Source: Frateuria defendens (lineage in GTDB: Bacteria > Pseudomonadota > Gammaproteobacteria > Xanthomonadales > Rhodanobacteraceae). Taken from it: a stretch of DNA of 64,000 nt. Below the pieces are notes generated by a model that searched no databases, was not told the origin of the DNA, and was given only the letters and a program-made list of their open reading frames with translations. The stretch covers positions 1-64,000 of the forward strand of contig NZ_LFQR01000049.1 in assembly GCF_001182895.1 (NCBI RefSeq). Reading direction: 5' to 3'. The stretch's first letter is position 1; each line of letters starts with the position of its first letter. A program made the translations under genes and the position numbers. This document shows, one piece after another, positions 17,342 through 26,010 of the stretch.

Positions 17342-18153
17342 GCGGCCTCGGTGTGCCTGGACAGATCGTCCAAGAATCGCGCCTGCCAATCCGCATTGAT
17401 CCCATCTGTCTGCCTGATAATCATGGGTACTTCCAGAGCGGTCGACGCATCGGGCGTTATGCCCATCGCCGTAAGCACGCACGCGACCACCGTTTCCCCG
17501 TGGCTGAGGAGATCCTCATAATAAATCCGGATGGGCGTCGTTCCGGTTGCTGCGAAGATGTCCTCCCAGGACTGTTTTTGCTGCCGAACACTCTTCAAGC
17601 AGCCCTTGATGTGGTCAAAGTCATAGGGGACATCGAGCGTTTTCTCAACGCCCGCAAACCACACGTTGCTGCGCCGCGCACGGGAGTAAGACATCGCTTG
17701 GCCCAGGTCGTCTCTTCTGGTCAGATATACGACATAGTTAGGCGTAATGTTCGCCAGAAAGCTCGGGTACGCCTTGGCGATCTCAATGTAGTTCCCCGGA
17801 AACATCTTGAAGCCAAACATGCCGTTGAGCGAAGTGCGAAGGCGGCGAATGTCCCTCCAGTAATCTGCCATGCGGCCTTCCGGGATGTGGCCTCGCTCAT
17901 CGGGCTGGTAGCCGAGTCTTCGGAACACTTGGCCCATCACCCTGAAGTTCAGGTATTCCATGGGGGCACCCAGCAGGCCGCTCTGCCAAAGACGGATGGC
18001 GCAGAACGTACTTCCCGAGCGCGGTATCGTAGCCAGCATGTAGGTCCCGATCGGTTCGGCGCCAAAGCAGTTCAAGTCGAATGAGGCGCTGTAGAGTCGA
18101 TGGATCACGTGCAGGCGGGTTGCCGAGGGGGCGGCGTCACTTGATCCCATCAT
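17338..18153 (-). CDS. Stf0-type sulfotransferase
   Basis: 271 residues with the Stf0 (NodH/LPS-sulfotransferase) layout. ATIPRSGSTF near residues 42-51 is the PAPS 5'-phosphosulfate-binding loop and GLLGAPMEYLNF the substrate-side block typical of Stf0; SYSRARRSNVWF resembles the 3'-phosphate-binding region. Known Stf0 enzymes sulfate trehalose, Nod factors or lipid glycans in the cytoplasm. The start (18153, TGAATG junction) directly abuts the upstream gene. Base composition is clearly lower in GC than the genome average of the window, which suggests transfer. Acceptor unknown. Confidence 0.8.
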   Translation of the reverse strand: MMGSSDAAPSATRLHVIHRLYSASFDLNCFGAEPIGTYMLATIPRSGSTFCAIRLWQSGLLGAPMEYLNFRVMGQVFRRLGYQPDERGHIPEGRMADYWRDIRRLRTSLNGMFGFKMFPGNYIEIAKAYPSFLANITPNYVVYLTRRDDLGQAMSYSRARRSNVWFAGVEKTLDVPYDFDHIKGCLKSVRQQKQSWEDIFAATGTTPIRIYYEDLLSHGETVVACVLTAMGITPDASTALEVPMIIRQTDGINADWQARFLDDLSRHTEAA

Positions 18154-19053
18154 TCATTCAGTCAGGCAGGTCGGAGGGGGCGCTCTGAGCAGGTCGCTAT
18201 GGCTGAAGTGACGGCGGAATTCTTCCTTGGCCCACTCGTTCGCATTGGCAACCTGAGCTGGAGTCAGCGCAGTGGCGTAGCTTTTCGACTTCTGTTGAAG
18301 CACCAGCGCATACGGCCCCGTAGCGCCTAACAGCAAGAGGCGCGTAGCCCGGTAAGCGGTAAAGGGGAGGCCGATGTACACCTGGCCGCCTAACGCCTGG
18401 CCGCGGTGCATATAGCTGTCGGGTGGCGTGGCAAGCGTTTGTACAATACGCCAGTCACCACGCGCGAGCCCGTTCTTGAGGTACTCGGCGGCTTCGGGAC
18501 CATACGTGCGGATGGATGCTTCGTCGGTCGGGTAGTAGCCCCCGTCTATGAAGCACAATTGTGCATCAGCATTTCCGGCGCGTGCGGCGGCCGCAGTCGC
18601 TTCGGTCAAGGATTGTTGCAATCTGACTGGATCATTGCTGCAACTGCTCTGTAAAGAGGCTTGCTCCGCAGCCGATAATTCCTTCGAGATGCCGCTACAT
18701 TCAGCCGCCGCCGAGGCATCCTGGGGAGCGTGCGCACATTGCTCCTTGCGGAGAGCGAGTGTGCGTAGCTTGTCGGCGTTCCTGATACAGGTTCGCGCCT
18801 CCGTGAAAGCGTCAGCGGCTTCCGCATTCCGAAGGTCGTAATGCGGAGCAGCGACATCGGCCTGGTGTCGCGTGATGGCGGCAGAGTCCGGCGGGTTGCT
18901 CTGGTTCACGGAAATTGGAGCGGCGCTACCTGTGTCCGAGAGCTTGGATGGCGAATTGTCTGTCGCCGGGGCCCAATGTGCCGCATAGGCATAGGCAGCG
19001 GCGACCACACAGGCCGTCAGAAACGCAAGGGTTAGCTTGCTTTGTGGTCGCAT
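18154..19053 (-). CDS. Hypothetical membrane-anchored or secreted protein
   Basis: 299 residues with an N-terminal hydrophobic segment (about 8-25; no lipobox) followed by a Ser/Pro/Ala linker and a soluble, helix-rich, cysteine-containing domain (Cys near residues 88, 105, 118, 136, 167 and the CLTE C-terminus). The segment ADAQLCFIDGGYYP with later EAAEYLKNGLARGDWR has the feel of a Sel1/TPR-like helical repeat, but no clear repeat can be shown. It is the first gene of the low-GC operon ahead of the sulfotransferase and Fic genes. Function not recognised. Confidence 0.6.
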   Translation of the reverse strand: MRPQSKLTLAFLTACVVAAAYAYAAHWAPATDNSPSKLSDTGSAAPISVNQSNPPDSAAITRHQADVAAPHYDLRNAEAADAFTEARTCIRNADKLRTLALRKEQCAHAPQDASAAAECSGISKELSAAEQASLQSSCSNDPVRLQQSLTEATAAAARAGNADAQLCFIDGGYYPTDEASIRTYGPEAAEYLKNGLARGDWRIVQTLATPPDSYMHRGQALGGQVYIGLPFTAYRATRLLLLGATGPYALVLQQKSKSYATALTPAQVANANEWAKEEFRRHFSHSDLLRAPPPTCLTE

Positions 19054-19299
19054 GGCGAACCTCTCTGGTCATTTCGCCCTGGCAGCTACTGCAGCTTGCA
19101 CGTTACTCGGCGCATTGGGCTCCATTGTCAGCCAGGAACGCTTGTTCGGCAGCCAGGCCGGCTGGGGCTCCACCTTCGACACCGAGCGGGCCCTTGCGAG
19201 GGGGTGAGCAAGACGGTATCTACGGGATAGTCAGCTTTTGCAGGGAGATCGTGGACGGGCCGCTGGAAGCGCCGGACCACGCAATCGGGTCCACGCAGT

Positions 19300-21408
19300 C
19301 TAAGGATGCACCTGGCGCATCGCCGGCGAGGCCGCCAGCCCTGGCCGGCTGCGGCCGAGCACGTAGGCCAGCGTGTCCACGTTGTCCACCAGGCGGTCGC
19401 TGAGGCGCACCAGCTGCGCGGCGGCCTCGCCGTCCTCGGCCATCGCCAGCAGCTCGGCCAGGCTGCGCTGCAGCGCGCGCAGGTCGGGCAGGGCGGCGGG
19501 CGGGCGGTTCTCGCGCAGGGCGGCGGCGATGTCGCGCAGGGCGGTGGCGGCGTGGTCCACGAACACGCTGACCTCGGCCTGCTCGGGCAGGCCGCCGTGG
19601 GTGTCGATCACCGCCTCCAGCGTCATCGTGGTGCGCGCCAGGCGGTTGCCGTTGGCGAGCAGCGCGTTGGCGAGGTCGAGCAGCGGCGCGGGCGTGGCCG
19701 GCTCCGCGCGCATGCGCTCGATCGAGGCCTGCGCGTTGCTGCGCGCGGTGCGGGCGCCGGTGCGCGCCTCGCCATGGGCGCTGCGCCGCTCGGGCCGGGC
19801 CAGGGCGAGCAGGTAGTCGGCGTAGGCGTCGAGCATGTCGGCCAGGGCCGGGCGGGCGCGGCCGTGCTCCCAGGTCGGCCACAGCAGGTAGGCGAGCAGG
19901 GCCATGCCGCTGCCCAGCGCGGTGCTGACCACGCGGTCGGTCACCGCCACGGTGGAGTTCACGCCGTCGAAGGAGAGCAGGATCACCACCGTGCCGGTCA
20001 GCGCCGCCACCGCCACGCCGTAGTGCGCGCCGGCCAGGTAGCGGAAGGCCATGCACAGCAGCGCCATCAGCGCGAGATGGGCCCACGGCTCGGCGGGCGT
20101 CACGTGCAGCAGCGCGGTGGTGAGCACCAGGCCGAGCACGGTGCCGACCACGCGCAGCAGGCCGAAGTTGAAGGTGGCGGCGAAGTCCGCGCGCAGCACG
20201 ATCGCCACCGTCATCGGCAGCCAGTAGCCGTGCGGCAGTTGCAGCTCGCGCGAGAGCAGCACCGCGGCGCTCAGGCACACGGCGCTGCGCACCGCATGGC
20301 GGAAGGCCACCGAATGCGGGGTGAGGTTGGCGCGCAGCGTGGCGAGCGCGGAGCTGCCGCGCAGCGCGCGCGGCAGCGACAGCTCGGTGGTCTCGGCGCG
20401 CTGCTCGCCGCGGCTGCCGGCCCAGTTGGCGTTGCGCACGGCGGCGGCCAGCTGGCCGGACAGCGCGCGGGTGTGCGCGGCCAGGGCCTCGGCGCCGCTG
20501 CCGTGGCTCAGCAGCGCGGACTCGTCGAGCTGGAGGCTTTCCAGGGCCCGCTCGGCCTGCGCCGGCACGGCGCCGGCTTCGAGCGCATCGGCGATCGCCG
20601 CCAGCACGCGCGCGGCGTCGCCGCGGAAGGTCGCGTGCAGGTTGGGGCCGGCGCGCAGCTCGGCCAGCGCGGTGAGTTCGAGGCGGATGCGCTCGGCCAG
20701 CTCCAGCAGCACGCCGAAGGCCTCCATGGCGCGGCCGCGCGCGTGGTGGCGGCCGAGCAGGGTGTGTTGCAGGCGGGTCATGGTCTCGGTGAGCTCCGGC
20801 GCGTCGGCGTCGTCGTGCGCCTGCTGCCGGGCCAGCGCGGCGAGGTCGCGGTAGACCGCGGCCAGCGCCTCGCGCTCGGGGCGGTAGCGCTGCAGCGGCC
20901 AGGCCGCCACCGAGAACAGCATCATCAGCAGGCCGCCGCCGAAGATCAGCCCGGCCGCGCCGAGCGCGCCGCCCAGGGAGTGGATCGGCGTGGCGCCGGT
21001 GACCACCAGCAGGATCATGCTGGTCATGCCCACGCGCGCGATGTCGGTGCCGAACACCACCAGCAGGCCGCCGCCGAAGCCGCACGCCGCCGCGGCCAGC
21101 AGCATCGGCACCAGCTGGTCGCCGATCAGGAAGCCGAGCAGGGCGGCGAAGCCCGCGGCCAGCGAGGCCAGCACCAGCTGCCAGATGCGTTGGCGGTAGG
21201 GGCCGGGCTGGTCGGAGAACATGGTGTCCAGCGCGCCGGCGGCCACGCCCAGGCCGATCGCGGTCTGCCCGCTCGCCATGCCCAGCGCCAGCGGCAGCAC
21301 CACCGCGGCGGTATTGCGCAGCACCACGCGCAGCGGCACGTCCGGCCGCTTGGTCTTGGTCAGACTTTCCAGGACGCTCGCGCGTAGCGAATAGCCGTTG
21401 TCGGGCAT
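19300..21408 (-). CDS. FUSC-family inner-membrane transporter
   Basis: 702 residues, the YccS/AaeB-like fusaric-acid-resistance architecture: an N-terminal bundle of about six helices (residues 30-165), a cytoplasmic coiled region, a second bundle (about 355-490), and a C-terminal soluble region. The second-half signature GYWLPMTVAIVLRADF is typical of FUSC_2 proteins. The family exports aromatic acids or small toxic compounds, though many members are uncharacterised. It is a single gene; no membrane-fusion partner is adjacent. The ATG start gives an N-terminus beginning shortly before the first helix. Confidence 0.85.
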   Translation of the reverse strand: MPDNGYSLRASVLESLTKTKRPDVPLRVVLRNTAAVVLPLALGMASGQTAIGLGVAAGALDTMFSDQPGPYRQRIWQLVLASLAAGFAALLGFLIGDQLVPMLLAAAACGFGGGLLVVFGTDIARVGMTSMILLVVTGATPIHSLGGALGAAGLIFGGGLLMMLFSVAAWPLQRYRPEREALAAVYRDLAALARQQAHDDADAPELTETMTRLQHTLLGRHHARGRAMEAFGVLLELAERIRLELTALAELRAGPNLHATFRGDAARVLAAIADALEAGAVPAQAERALESLQLDESALLSHGSGAEALAAHTRALSGQLAAAVRNANWAGSRGEQRAETTELSLPRALRGSSALATLRANLTPHSVAFRHAVRSAVCLSAAVLLSRELQLPHGYWLPMTVAIVLRADFAATFNFGLLRVVGTVLGLVLTTALLHVTPAEPWAHLALMALLCMAFRYLAGAHYGVAVAALTGTVVILLSFDGVNSTVAVTDRVVSTALGSGMALLAYLLWPTWEHGRARPALADMLDAYADYLLALARPERRSAHGEARTGARTARSNAQASIERMRAEPATPAPLLDLANALLANGNRLARTTMTLEAVIDTHGGLPEQAEVSVFVDHAATALRDIAAALRENRPPAALPDLRALQRSLAELLAMAEDGEAAAQLVRLSDRLVDNVDTLAYVLGRSRPGLAASPAMRQVHP

Positions 21409-21729
21409 GGTGGGAGCCGGTGGCTTGCGTGGCGGGACAACGATTCTGCCCCAGCGCAGCTGAAGGCGCCGCTAAAGGCCGGATGGCGTTCGCGGCCGGC
21501 GGACCACGCCGCGCCGGTGGACGAGAGCCGCCGCCCCTGCCTGTGCCACGGCAACCTCCGGCGCGGCGGACGGCCGGGCTATTCGAACGTGGTGCCCGGG
21601 TGGTTGATGCGCTCGTCGCCGGGCACGTGCACGGCCTCGTCCGCCGGGCAGTCGCCGTGCGGCGAGGGGTGGCGGGCAAGGCCCGGCCTGCGCGGCGCGG
21701 GAGGCGGTGCTGCCGCCTCCCGCATGTGC
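21409..21729. other. Gene-free region with hairpin after efpL
   Basis: 321 bp between efpL and the FUSC gene with no supported gene. At 21696-21722 an 11-bp stem (GCGGGAGGCGG / CCGCCTCCCGC) lies just past the efpL stop; it lacks a T tail on the transcribed strand, so it is at best a weak terminator. The rest shows nothing recognisable. Confidence 0.45.
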
Positions 21730-22293
21730 TCAGGCCCGGCCGGCGAACTCGCCGGTCAAGGTGTTCACCCACACCTTGTCGTCGTTGCTGATGTACTCGG
21801 GCACCTGGATCTCGATGCCGGTGGCGAGCTTGGCCGGCTTGGTGCGCTTGGTGGCGCTGGCGCCCTTGAGCTCGGGCGCGGTGTCGACCACGGTCAGCGC
21901 CACGCTGGTGGGCACCTGCAGGCCCACCGGCGCGTCGTCGATCAGCTGCACGTAGTAGCCCTCGAGGCCCTCGACGATGTAGCCGGCGCTGTCGCCCACC
22001 AGCTCGGGGTCGAGCGGGTACTGGGTGTAGTCCTCCGTGTCCATGAACACGAAGGCCGCGCCGTCCATGTAGGAGAAGTTGGCCGCGCGGCGCACCAGCT
22101 CCATTTCCTTGAGGTCGTCGTCGGCGCGCAGGCTCAGGTCGAACTTGCGCCCGCCGGGGATGGCGTACAGCGTGAAGCGGAAGGTGACGTTGCCGCCGCG
22201 CGCGGTGGGCGCGCTGCGCTCGATGTCGCGCACCTGGTAGACGGTGCCTTCGTGTTCGACCACGTTGCCTTTCTTGACGTCGGAAGCTTTCAT
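21730..22293 (-). CDS. efpL: Elongation factor P-like protein EfpL (YeiP)
   Basis: 187-residue three-domain EF-P paralogue that relieves ribosome stalling at polyproline and related motifs. The YeiP-type SAPTARGG segment near residue 30, [21 protein letters not shown] and the domain III block [25 protein letters not shown]-like residues (given here in part: [18 protein letters not shown]) match YeiP rather than canonical EF-P, and the loop that in EF-P bears the modified lysine is replaced by the longer YeiP form. It stands alone; the start ATG is unambiguous from the KASDVKKG N-terminus. Confidence 0.9.
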   Translation of the reverse strand: MKASDVKKGNVVEHEGTVYQVRDIERSAPTARGGNVTFRFTLYAIPGGRKFDLSLRADDDLKEMELVRRAANFSYMDGAAFVFMDTEDYTQYPLDPELVGDSAGYIVEGLEGYYVQLIDDAPVGLQVPTSVALTVVDTAPELKGASATKRTKPAKLATGIEIQVPEYISNDDKVWVNTLTGEFAGRA

Positions 22294-22296
22294 TTT

Positions 22297-22400
22297 TTGG
22301 GAGGGAATCGGGAGTTGGGAATAGGGAATTAGGAGGGGTGCGGGGAGGGGGCTTGGGGGCGGCTTTGGCTATTCCCAATTCCGACTCCCTGCTACTTGGG
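22297..22400. repeat. GGGAAT/ATTCCC inverted intergenic repeat
   Basis: Around the efpL start region the sequence GGGAATCGGGAGTTGGGAAT..GGGAATTAGG is matched in inverted form by CTATTCCCAATTCCGACTCCCTG at about 22368-22391. This repetitive GGGAAT pattern is unlike the flanking genes and resembles dispersed short repeats of Xanthomonadales intergenic regions. It sits between the SDR gene and efpL. Confidence 0.55.
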
Positions 22401-23159
22401 TGCCAAGCGCACGGCGCCGTCGAGGCGGATGGTTTCGCCGTTGATATAGCGGTTGCCGAGGATGAAGGCCACCGTGGCGGCGAACTCCTCCGGCCGGCCC
22501 AGGCGCGGAGGGAAGGGGATCGAGGCGGCCAGCGACTGCTGCACGGCCTCGGACATGCCGTCCACCATCGGCGTCCAGAAGATGCCCGGCGCGATGGTCG
22601 CCACGCGGATGCCGAAGCGGGCCAGCTCGCGCGCCATCGGCAGGGTCATGCCCACCACGCCGCCCTTGGAGGCGGAGTAGGCGGCCTGGCCGACCTGGCC
22701 TTCGTAGGCGGCCACCGAGGCGGTGTTCACGATCACCCCGCGCTCGCCGTCCTCGCCTGGCTCGTTGTGCTGCATCAGCGCCGCGCCGGCCTTGGCCACG
22801 TTGAAGCTGCCGATAAGGTTCACCATCACCGTGCCGGCGAAGCTGCCGAGCGGCATCGGACCGTCCTTGCCCAGCACGCGGCCGGCGCCGAGGATGCCGG
22901 CGCAGTTCACCACCACGTTGAGCCCGCCCATCGCCTCGCGCGCGGCGGCCAGGTTGGCGGTTACGCCGTCCTCGGACGTCACGTCGGTGCGGAGGAAGCG
23001 TGCGGCCTCGCCCAGCGCCTGCGCGGCGGCCTGGCCCTTCTCCCCGTTGACGTCGAACAGCGCCACCTTGCCGCCGTGGGCGACGAAGTGCTGCGCCACC
23101 GCGTGGCCGAGGCCGGACGCGCCGCCGGTGATGACGGCCCTGACCCGATCGAGCTGCAT
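22392..23159 (-). CDS. SDR oxidoreductase, 3-hydroxyacyl-CoA dehydrogenase type 2-like
   Basis: 255-residue short-chain dehydrogenase. The dinucleotide motif TGGASGLG (near residues 10-17), NCAGI, the catalytic Ser in VNTASVAAYEG and YSASK (Tyr-x-x-x-Lys) are all present. The Asp in ALFDVNGE predicts NAD preference. FPPRLGRPEEFA and INGETIRLDGA are typical of HSD17B10-like 3-hydroxyacyl-CoA dehydrogenases, which act in isoleucine/fatty acyl breakdown. The ATG at 23159 has a good GGAGG site. Substrate assignment is family-level inference. Confidence 0.85.
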   Translation of the reverse strand: MQLDRVRAVITGGASGLGHAVAQHFVAHGGKVALFDVNGEKGQAAAQALGEAARFLRTDVTSEDGVTANLAAAREAMGGLNVVVNCAGILGAGRVLGKDGPMPLGSFAGTVMVNLIGSFNVAKAGAALMQHNEPGEDGERGVIVNTASVAAYEGQVGQAAYSASKGGVVGMTLPMARELARFGIRVATIAPGIFWTPMVDGMSEAVQQSLAASIPFPPRLGRPEEFAATVAFILGNRYINGETIRLDGAVRLAPK

Positions 23160-23252
23160 GGGAACCTCCCGCGCGAACCGTAAAGCGCGGGATTGTAGCC
23201 GTTCACGCGGTCGGCACGGTGGGGCCGGCATGGCGCCCGGGCCGGGCGGCCT

Positions 23253-24095
23253 TCAATCCGCGGGCAGGCCGCGCCAGGGCTTGTCGAGCTTGGCGATGGC
23301 CTCGATCTGGCGCCTGGCCTTGCGGCGCAGCGGCGCGGCGGCGCGCGCCTGCCAGCGGGCATAGCGCTCGACGAATGGTGCGTCGGCGGGGCCGTGGGCG
23401 GCCTCTTCCAGCAGCGCGCGCCCCATTGCCAGGTCGCGCAGCGCGCCCAGGCTGGTTTGCAAGTTCTCGCAGCGCCGCCGCCACTTGGCCTGCAACGGTG
23501 CGGGGCGGGGCAGGGTTTCCAGCAGGTAGCGCATCTTCTTGGCCCCGATGCGCAGGCGGTGCTCGGCTTCCGGGCCGTCGCCGCGGAAGGCCTTGCCGCG
23601 CTTGCGCAGGCGCTTGCGCGCCTTGCGCAGCAGGGGCGGCAGCGGCAAGGGCGCCGCGTCCGCGCGCCTGGCGCGGGCGAGCCCGAGGCGGGCTTTTTCG
23701 ATCACGGCGGCCGCGTGCAGGGGTGCGATGGCGGCGAGGAAGACGTCCAGCTCGGCCTGGCGCCGCGCGGCCAGCAGCCGGCGCAGCGTGGCCGGCAGCC
23801 GGGCGCCGGTCTCTGCCCGGCAGCGCGGCAGGGTGTCCTTGCGCAGCACGTCGAGGTCGCGCAGCGGGCCGCTGGCCGCGCGCAGGGCATCGAGCCTGGC
23901 ATCGAGCGCCTTGGGCACCGTGTCGGGCGGCAGCCGCAACAGCCCGGCACGGGCCCGGCGCGTCGCCACCCGCAGGCGATGCACCGCGCTCGGCGTGGCG
24001 GCGGTGCGCACCGCGTGCAGGGCCTTTTCGACGCGCAGCAGGGACGCGCGGAGCTGGCGTCCGGGGAGGGTCTTGCCGTCGCGCTGGCGGGCCAT
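23253..24095 (-). CDS. CHAD domain protein
   Basis: 280 residues forming one CHAD domain: two long-helix halves with conserved basic/histidine blocks VHRLRVATRRARA (about residues 42-54) and AEHRLRIGAKKMRYLLE (about 177-193). CHAD proteins bind inorganic polyphosphate through these lysines and arginines, often near CYTH-type polyphosphate enzymes or on polyphosphate granules. No CYTH gene is adjacent here. The protein is strongly basic. The start gives an N-terminus directly before the first helix. Confidence 0.88.
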   Translation of the reverse strand: MARQRDGKTLPGRQLRASLLRVEKALHAVRTAATPSAVHRLRVATRRARAGLLRLPPDTVPKALDARLDALRAASGPLRDLDVLRKDTLPRCRAETGARLPATLRRLLAARRQAELDVFLAAIAPLHAAAVIEKARLGLARARRADAAPLPLPPLLRKARKRLRKRGKAFRGDGPEAEHRLRIGAKKMRYLLETLPRPAPLQAKWRRRCENLQTSLGALRDLAMGRALLEEAAHGPADAPFVERYARWQARAAAPLRRKARRQIEAIAKLDKPWRGLPAD

Positions 24096-24429
24096 CGATT
24101 TCCACGCGCCGTGTCGGAAGCGGGTGAAGGCAGCCTAGCTCAATCGGTGTGGCGGCTCACCGCGAGCCGGGTGCGTCGCGAAATCATGCGGCTTCGCTTC
24201 CCGTGCGGCCTGAACGGTCGGGGATGGCCGGGCCGTTGCCTCCGGGGGCTCGACAGGGAGAAGCTGAACACGGACACGGCGGGGCCGCTTCGTTCATGCT
24301 CTCTTAGGGGGCGGCGGGCCAGCTTTGTGGCCGAGGATCGTGTCGCGGCGGCAAGTGCCGGCCTGCGAGACGGTGCCGCACCGGCCGCCCCAGCGATCCG
24401 TGCACGTCATCCCGCTCGAGGAGCCGATC
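24096..24429. other. Divergent gene-free region, CHAD gene / rcnB-like gene
   Basis: 334 bp between two divergent starts. I see no coding region or strong operator. A GAGGA ribosome-binding site for the rcnB-like gene lies at its right end. Confidence 0.5.
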
Positions 24430-24861
24430 ATGAAAAAGCAGTTGGGCACGCTATTCGTTTGCGCCGCCATGCTGGCGTCCAGCCCGGCCTTGCTTGCGCA
24501 ATCCCATGGACAGGGCCACGGCCACGGCAACGACAATGGCTACGACGACGACCAGGATCGCGGCCACGGTCATGGTCATGGCCACGACAAGGACCGCGGC
24601 TACGACCGCGACGACCACGGCCATGGCCCGCCCGGCGTCGTCTACCGCGGCTTCCACGACCGCGGCCGGCACGAGGGCTGGTACAAGCGCGGCGGCCGGG
24701 TGCCGCCGGAGTTCCTCGGCCCCCGCTACGTGGTGACCGACTGGCGCTACGCGCACCTGCGCGAGCCGCCACGCGGCTACCACTGGATCCGCAGCGACAA
24801 CGGCGACTTCCTGATGGTGGCGATCGCCACCGGCATCATCGTGGACATCCTCACCCAGTGA
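24430..24861 (+). CDS. RcnB-family periplasmic protein
   Basis: 143 residues: signal peptide (about 1-21, ending LLAQ), a long His/Gly/Asp-rich low-complexity stretch (repeated GHGHGH and DRGYDRDD), and the RcnB C-terminal domain (GWYKRGGRVPPEF, YVVTDWRYAHLREPPRGYHW, LMVAIATGIIVDIL). RcnB of E. coli modulates nickel/cobalt efflux in the periplasm; many family members have unrelated or unknown roles. The His-rich section suggests metal binding. The ATG at 24430 has GAGGA ten bases upstream and begins the signal peptide. A terminator follows. Confidence 0.85.
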   Translation: MKKQLGTLFVCAAMLASSPALLAQSHGQGHGHGNDNGYDDDQDRGHGHGHGHDKDRGYDRDDHGHGPPGVVYRGFHDRGRHEGWYKRGGRVPPEFLGPRYVVTDWRYAHLREPPRGYHWIRSDNGDFLMVAIATGIIVDILTQ

Positions 24862-24885
24862 GGCCGTCGGAAAGTCGGCGAGTGC

Positions 24886-24919
24886 GAAAAGCCCGGCCGC
24901 GTGCGGCCGGGCTTTTTCT
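24886..24919. terminator. Intrinsic terminator after the rcnB-like gene
   Basis: AAAAGCCCGGCCGC GT GCGGCCGGGCTTTTT: 10-bp GC stem with A and T flanks, able to act in both directions between convergent genes. Confidence 0.93.
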
Positions 24920-24952
24920 TGGCAGGGCGTTGCCGCCCCTGTAGGAAGCGGC

Positions 24953-25516
24953 TCAACCCAGCAGGCGCTGGAAGTCCTCGCTGCCCGCCAACGCCGGAAA
25001 CGGCAGCACCGCCGCGGGCACGGCGGCCGGGGCCTGCAGCTCGCGCTGCCACACGCCCACGTCCCACCAGCGGCCGAGCTTGTAGCCGGCCTTGCGCCAC
25101 ACGCCGGCGGGCTCGAAGCCCAGCGCCGCATGCAGCATCACGCTGGCCTCGCCGGGCAGAGTGATCACGCCCACCGCCTGGTTGATGCCCTGCAGACGCA
25201 TCGCCTCCAGCAGCACCGGGTAGAGCCGGCGGGCGATGCCGTGGCGGCGGGCGTCGGTGTGCACGTAGATGGACGTCTCGGCGATCCAGTCGTAGGCGGC
25301 GCGCTCGCGGAAGCGGCTGGCGTAGGCGTAGGCCAGCACGCGGCCGTCCTCTTCCCAGATCAGCCAGGGGTAGTGCCGGAGCTTGCCGAGGATGCGTTCG
25401 CGCATCACCGCCTCGCCGGGGAGGTCGGTTTCGAAGGTGGCGACGCCTTCGGCCACGTGCGGGGCGTAGATGGCGTGGACGGCGGCGGCGTCCTCGGGGC
25501 GGGCGATGCGGATCAT
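24953..25516 (-). CDS. GNAT acetyltransferase, Pat/MnaT-like
   Basis: 187 residues with the phosphinothricin/methionine-sulfone acetyltransferase pattern: RPEDAAAVHAIYAPHV, ATFETD, then WIAETSIYVHTDARRHGIAR with the acetyl-CoA loop RRHGIA, and HAALGFEPAGVWRKAGYKLG plus WWDVGVWQREL. Family members acetylate the amino group of glutamine-synthetase-inhibitor-like or sulfone/sulfoximine amino acids. It is the last gene of a five-gene overlapping operon; its ATG overlaps the preceding stop by 4 bp. A C-terminal extension of about 15 residues is longer than usual. Confidence 0.88.
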   Translation of the reverse strand: MIRIARPEDAAAVHAIYAPHVAEGVATFETDLPGEAVMRERILGKLRHYPWLIWEEDGRVLAYAYASRFRERAAYDWIAETSIYVHTDARRHGIARRLYPVLLEAMRLQGINQAVGVITLPGEASVMLHAALGFEPAGVWRKAGYKLGRWWDVGVWQRELQAPAAVPAAVLPFPALAGSEDFQRLLG

Positions 25517-26010
25517 GCGAGCGGTTTTTCCATGCAGACGTTTTGCGAATGGGCGCGATGTTCGCCGAAGGGCGGGCAGCGCCGGTAGCCGGCGCTTTCG
25601 TAGAGTTCCAGCGCCTCGGTCTGGGCGGTGCCGGTCGACAGCCGCACCAGCTTGCCGCCGCCGCGGCGCACGTGCGCCTCCATCGCGTCGAGCAGCTGGC
25701 GGCCGAGGCCGAGGCCGCGGCAGGCGGGCAGCACGTACATGCGCTTGACCTCCACGTAGTCGCCCTCGTCAATGCAGGCGCCGCAGGCCACCGGGGTGCC
25801 GTCCACGCGCGCGGTGATCAGGCTTACGTTGGGGTGCTGCAGCGCCTCCGGCGCGGCCGGCTCGACGTCGCTGGCGGGATAGAGTTTGGCCAGATAGCCG
25901 TCCAGCTGGCGGATCAGCGGCAGCACGTCGGGCCGGGTCGGGTCGTCCACGTCGAAGACGAGCTGGGGCGGGCGGTGCCCGGGCAGGGCGGACTCGGGCG
26001 GATGGTTCAT
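25513..26010 (-). CDS. GNAT family N-acetyltransferase
   Basis: 165 residues. Acetyl-CoA loop PACRGLGLGRQLLDAMEAH (Q/RxxGxG/A near residues 97-102), preceded by VEVKRMYVLP and followed by LSTGTAQTEALELYESAGY, the common pattern of PA4866/ElaA-like small acetyltransferases. Substrate unknown. ATGA overlaps with both the preceding YdeI-like gene and the following Pat-like gene indicate coupled translation. The ATG at 26010 is fixed by the overlap and the N-terminal sequence. Confidence 0.87.
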   Translation of the reverse strand: MNHPPESALPGHRPPQLVFDVDDPTRPDVLPLIRQLDGYLAKLYPASDVEPAAPEALQHPNVSLITARVDGTPVACGACIDEGDYVEVKRMYVLPACRGLGLGRQLLDAMEAHVRRGGGKLVRLSTGTAQTEALELYESAGYRRCPPFGEHRAHSQNVCMEKPLA

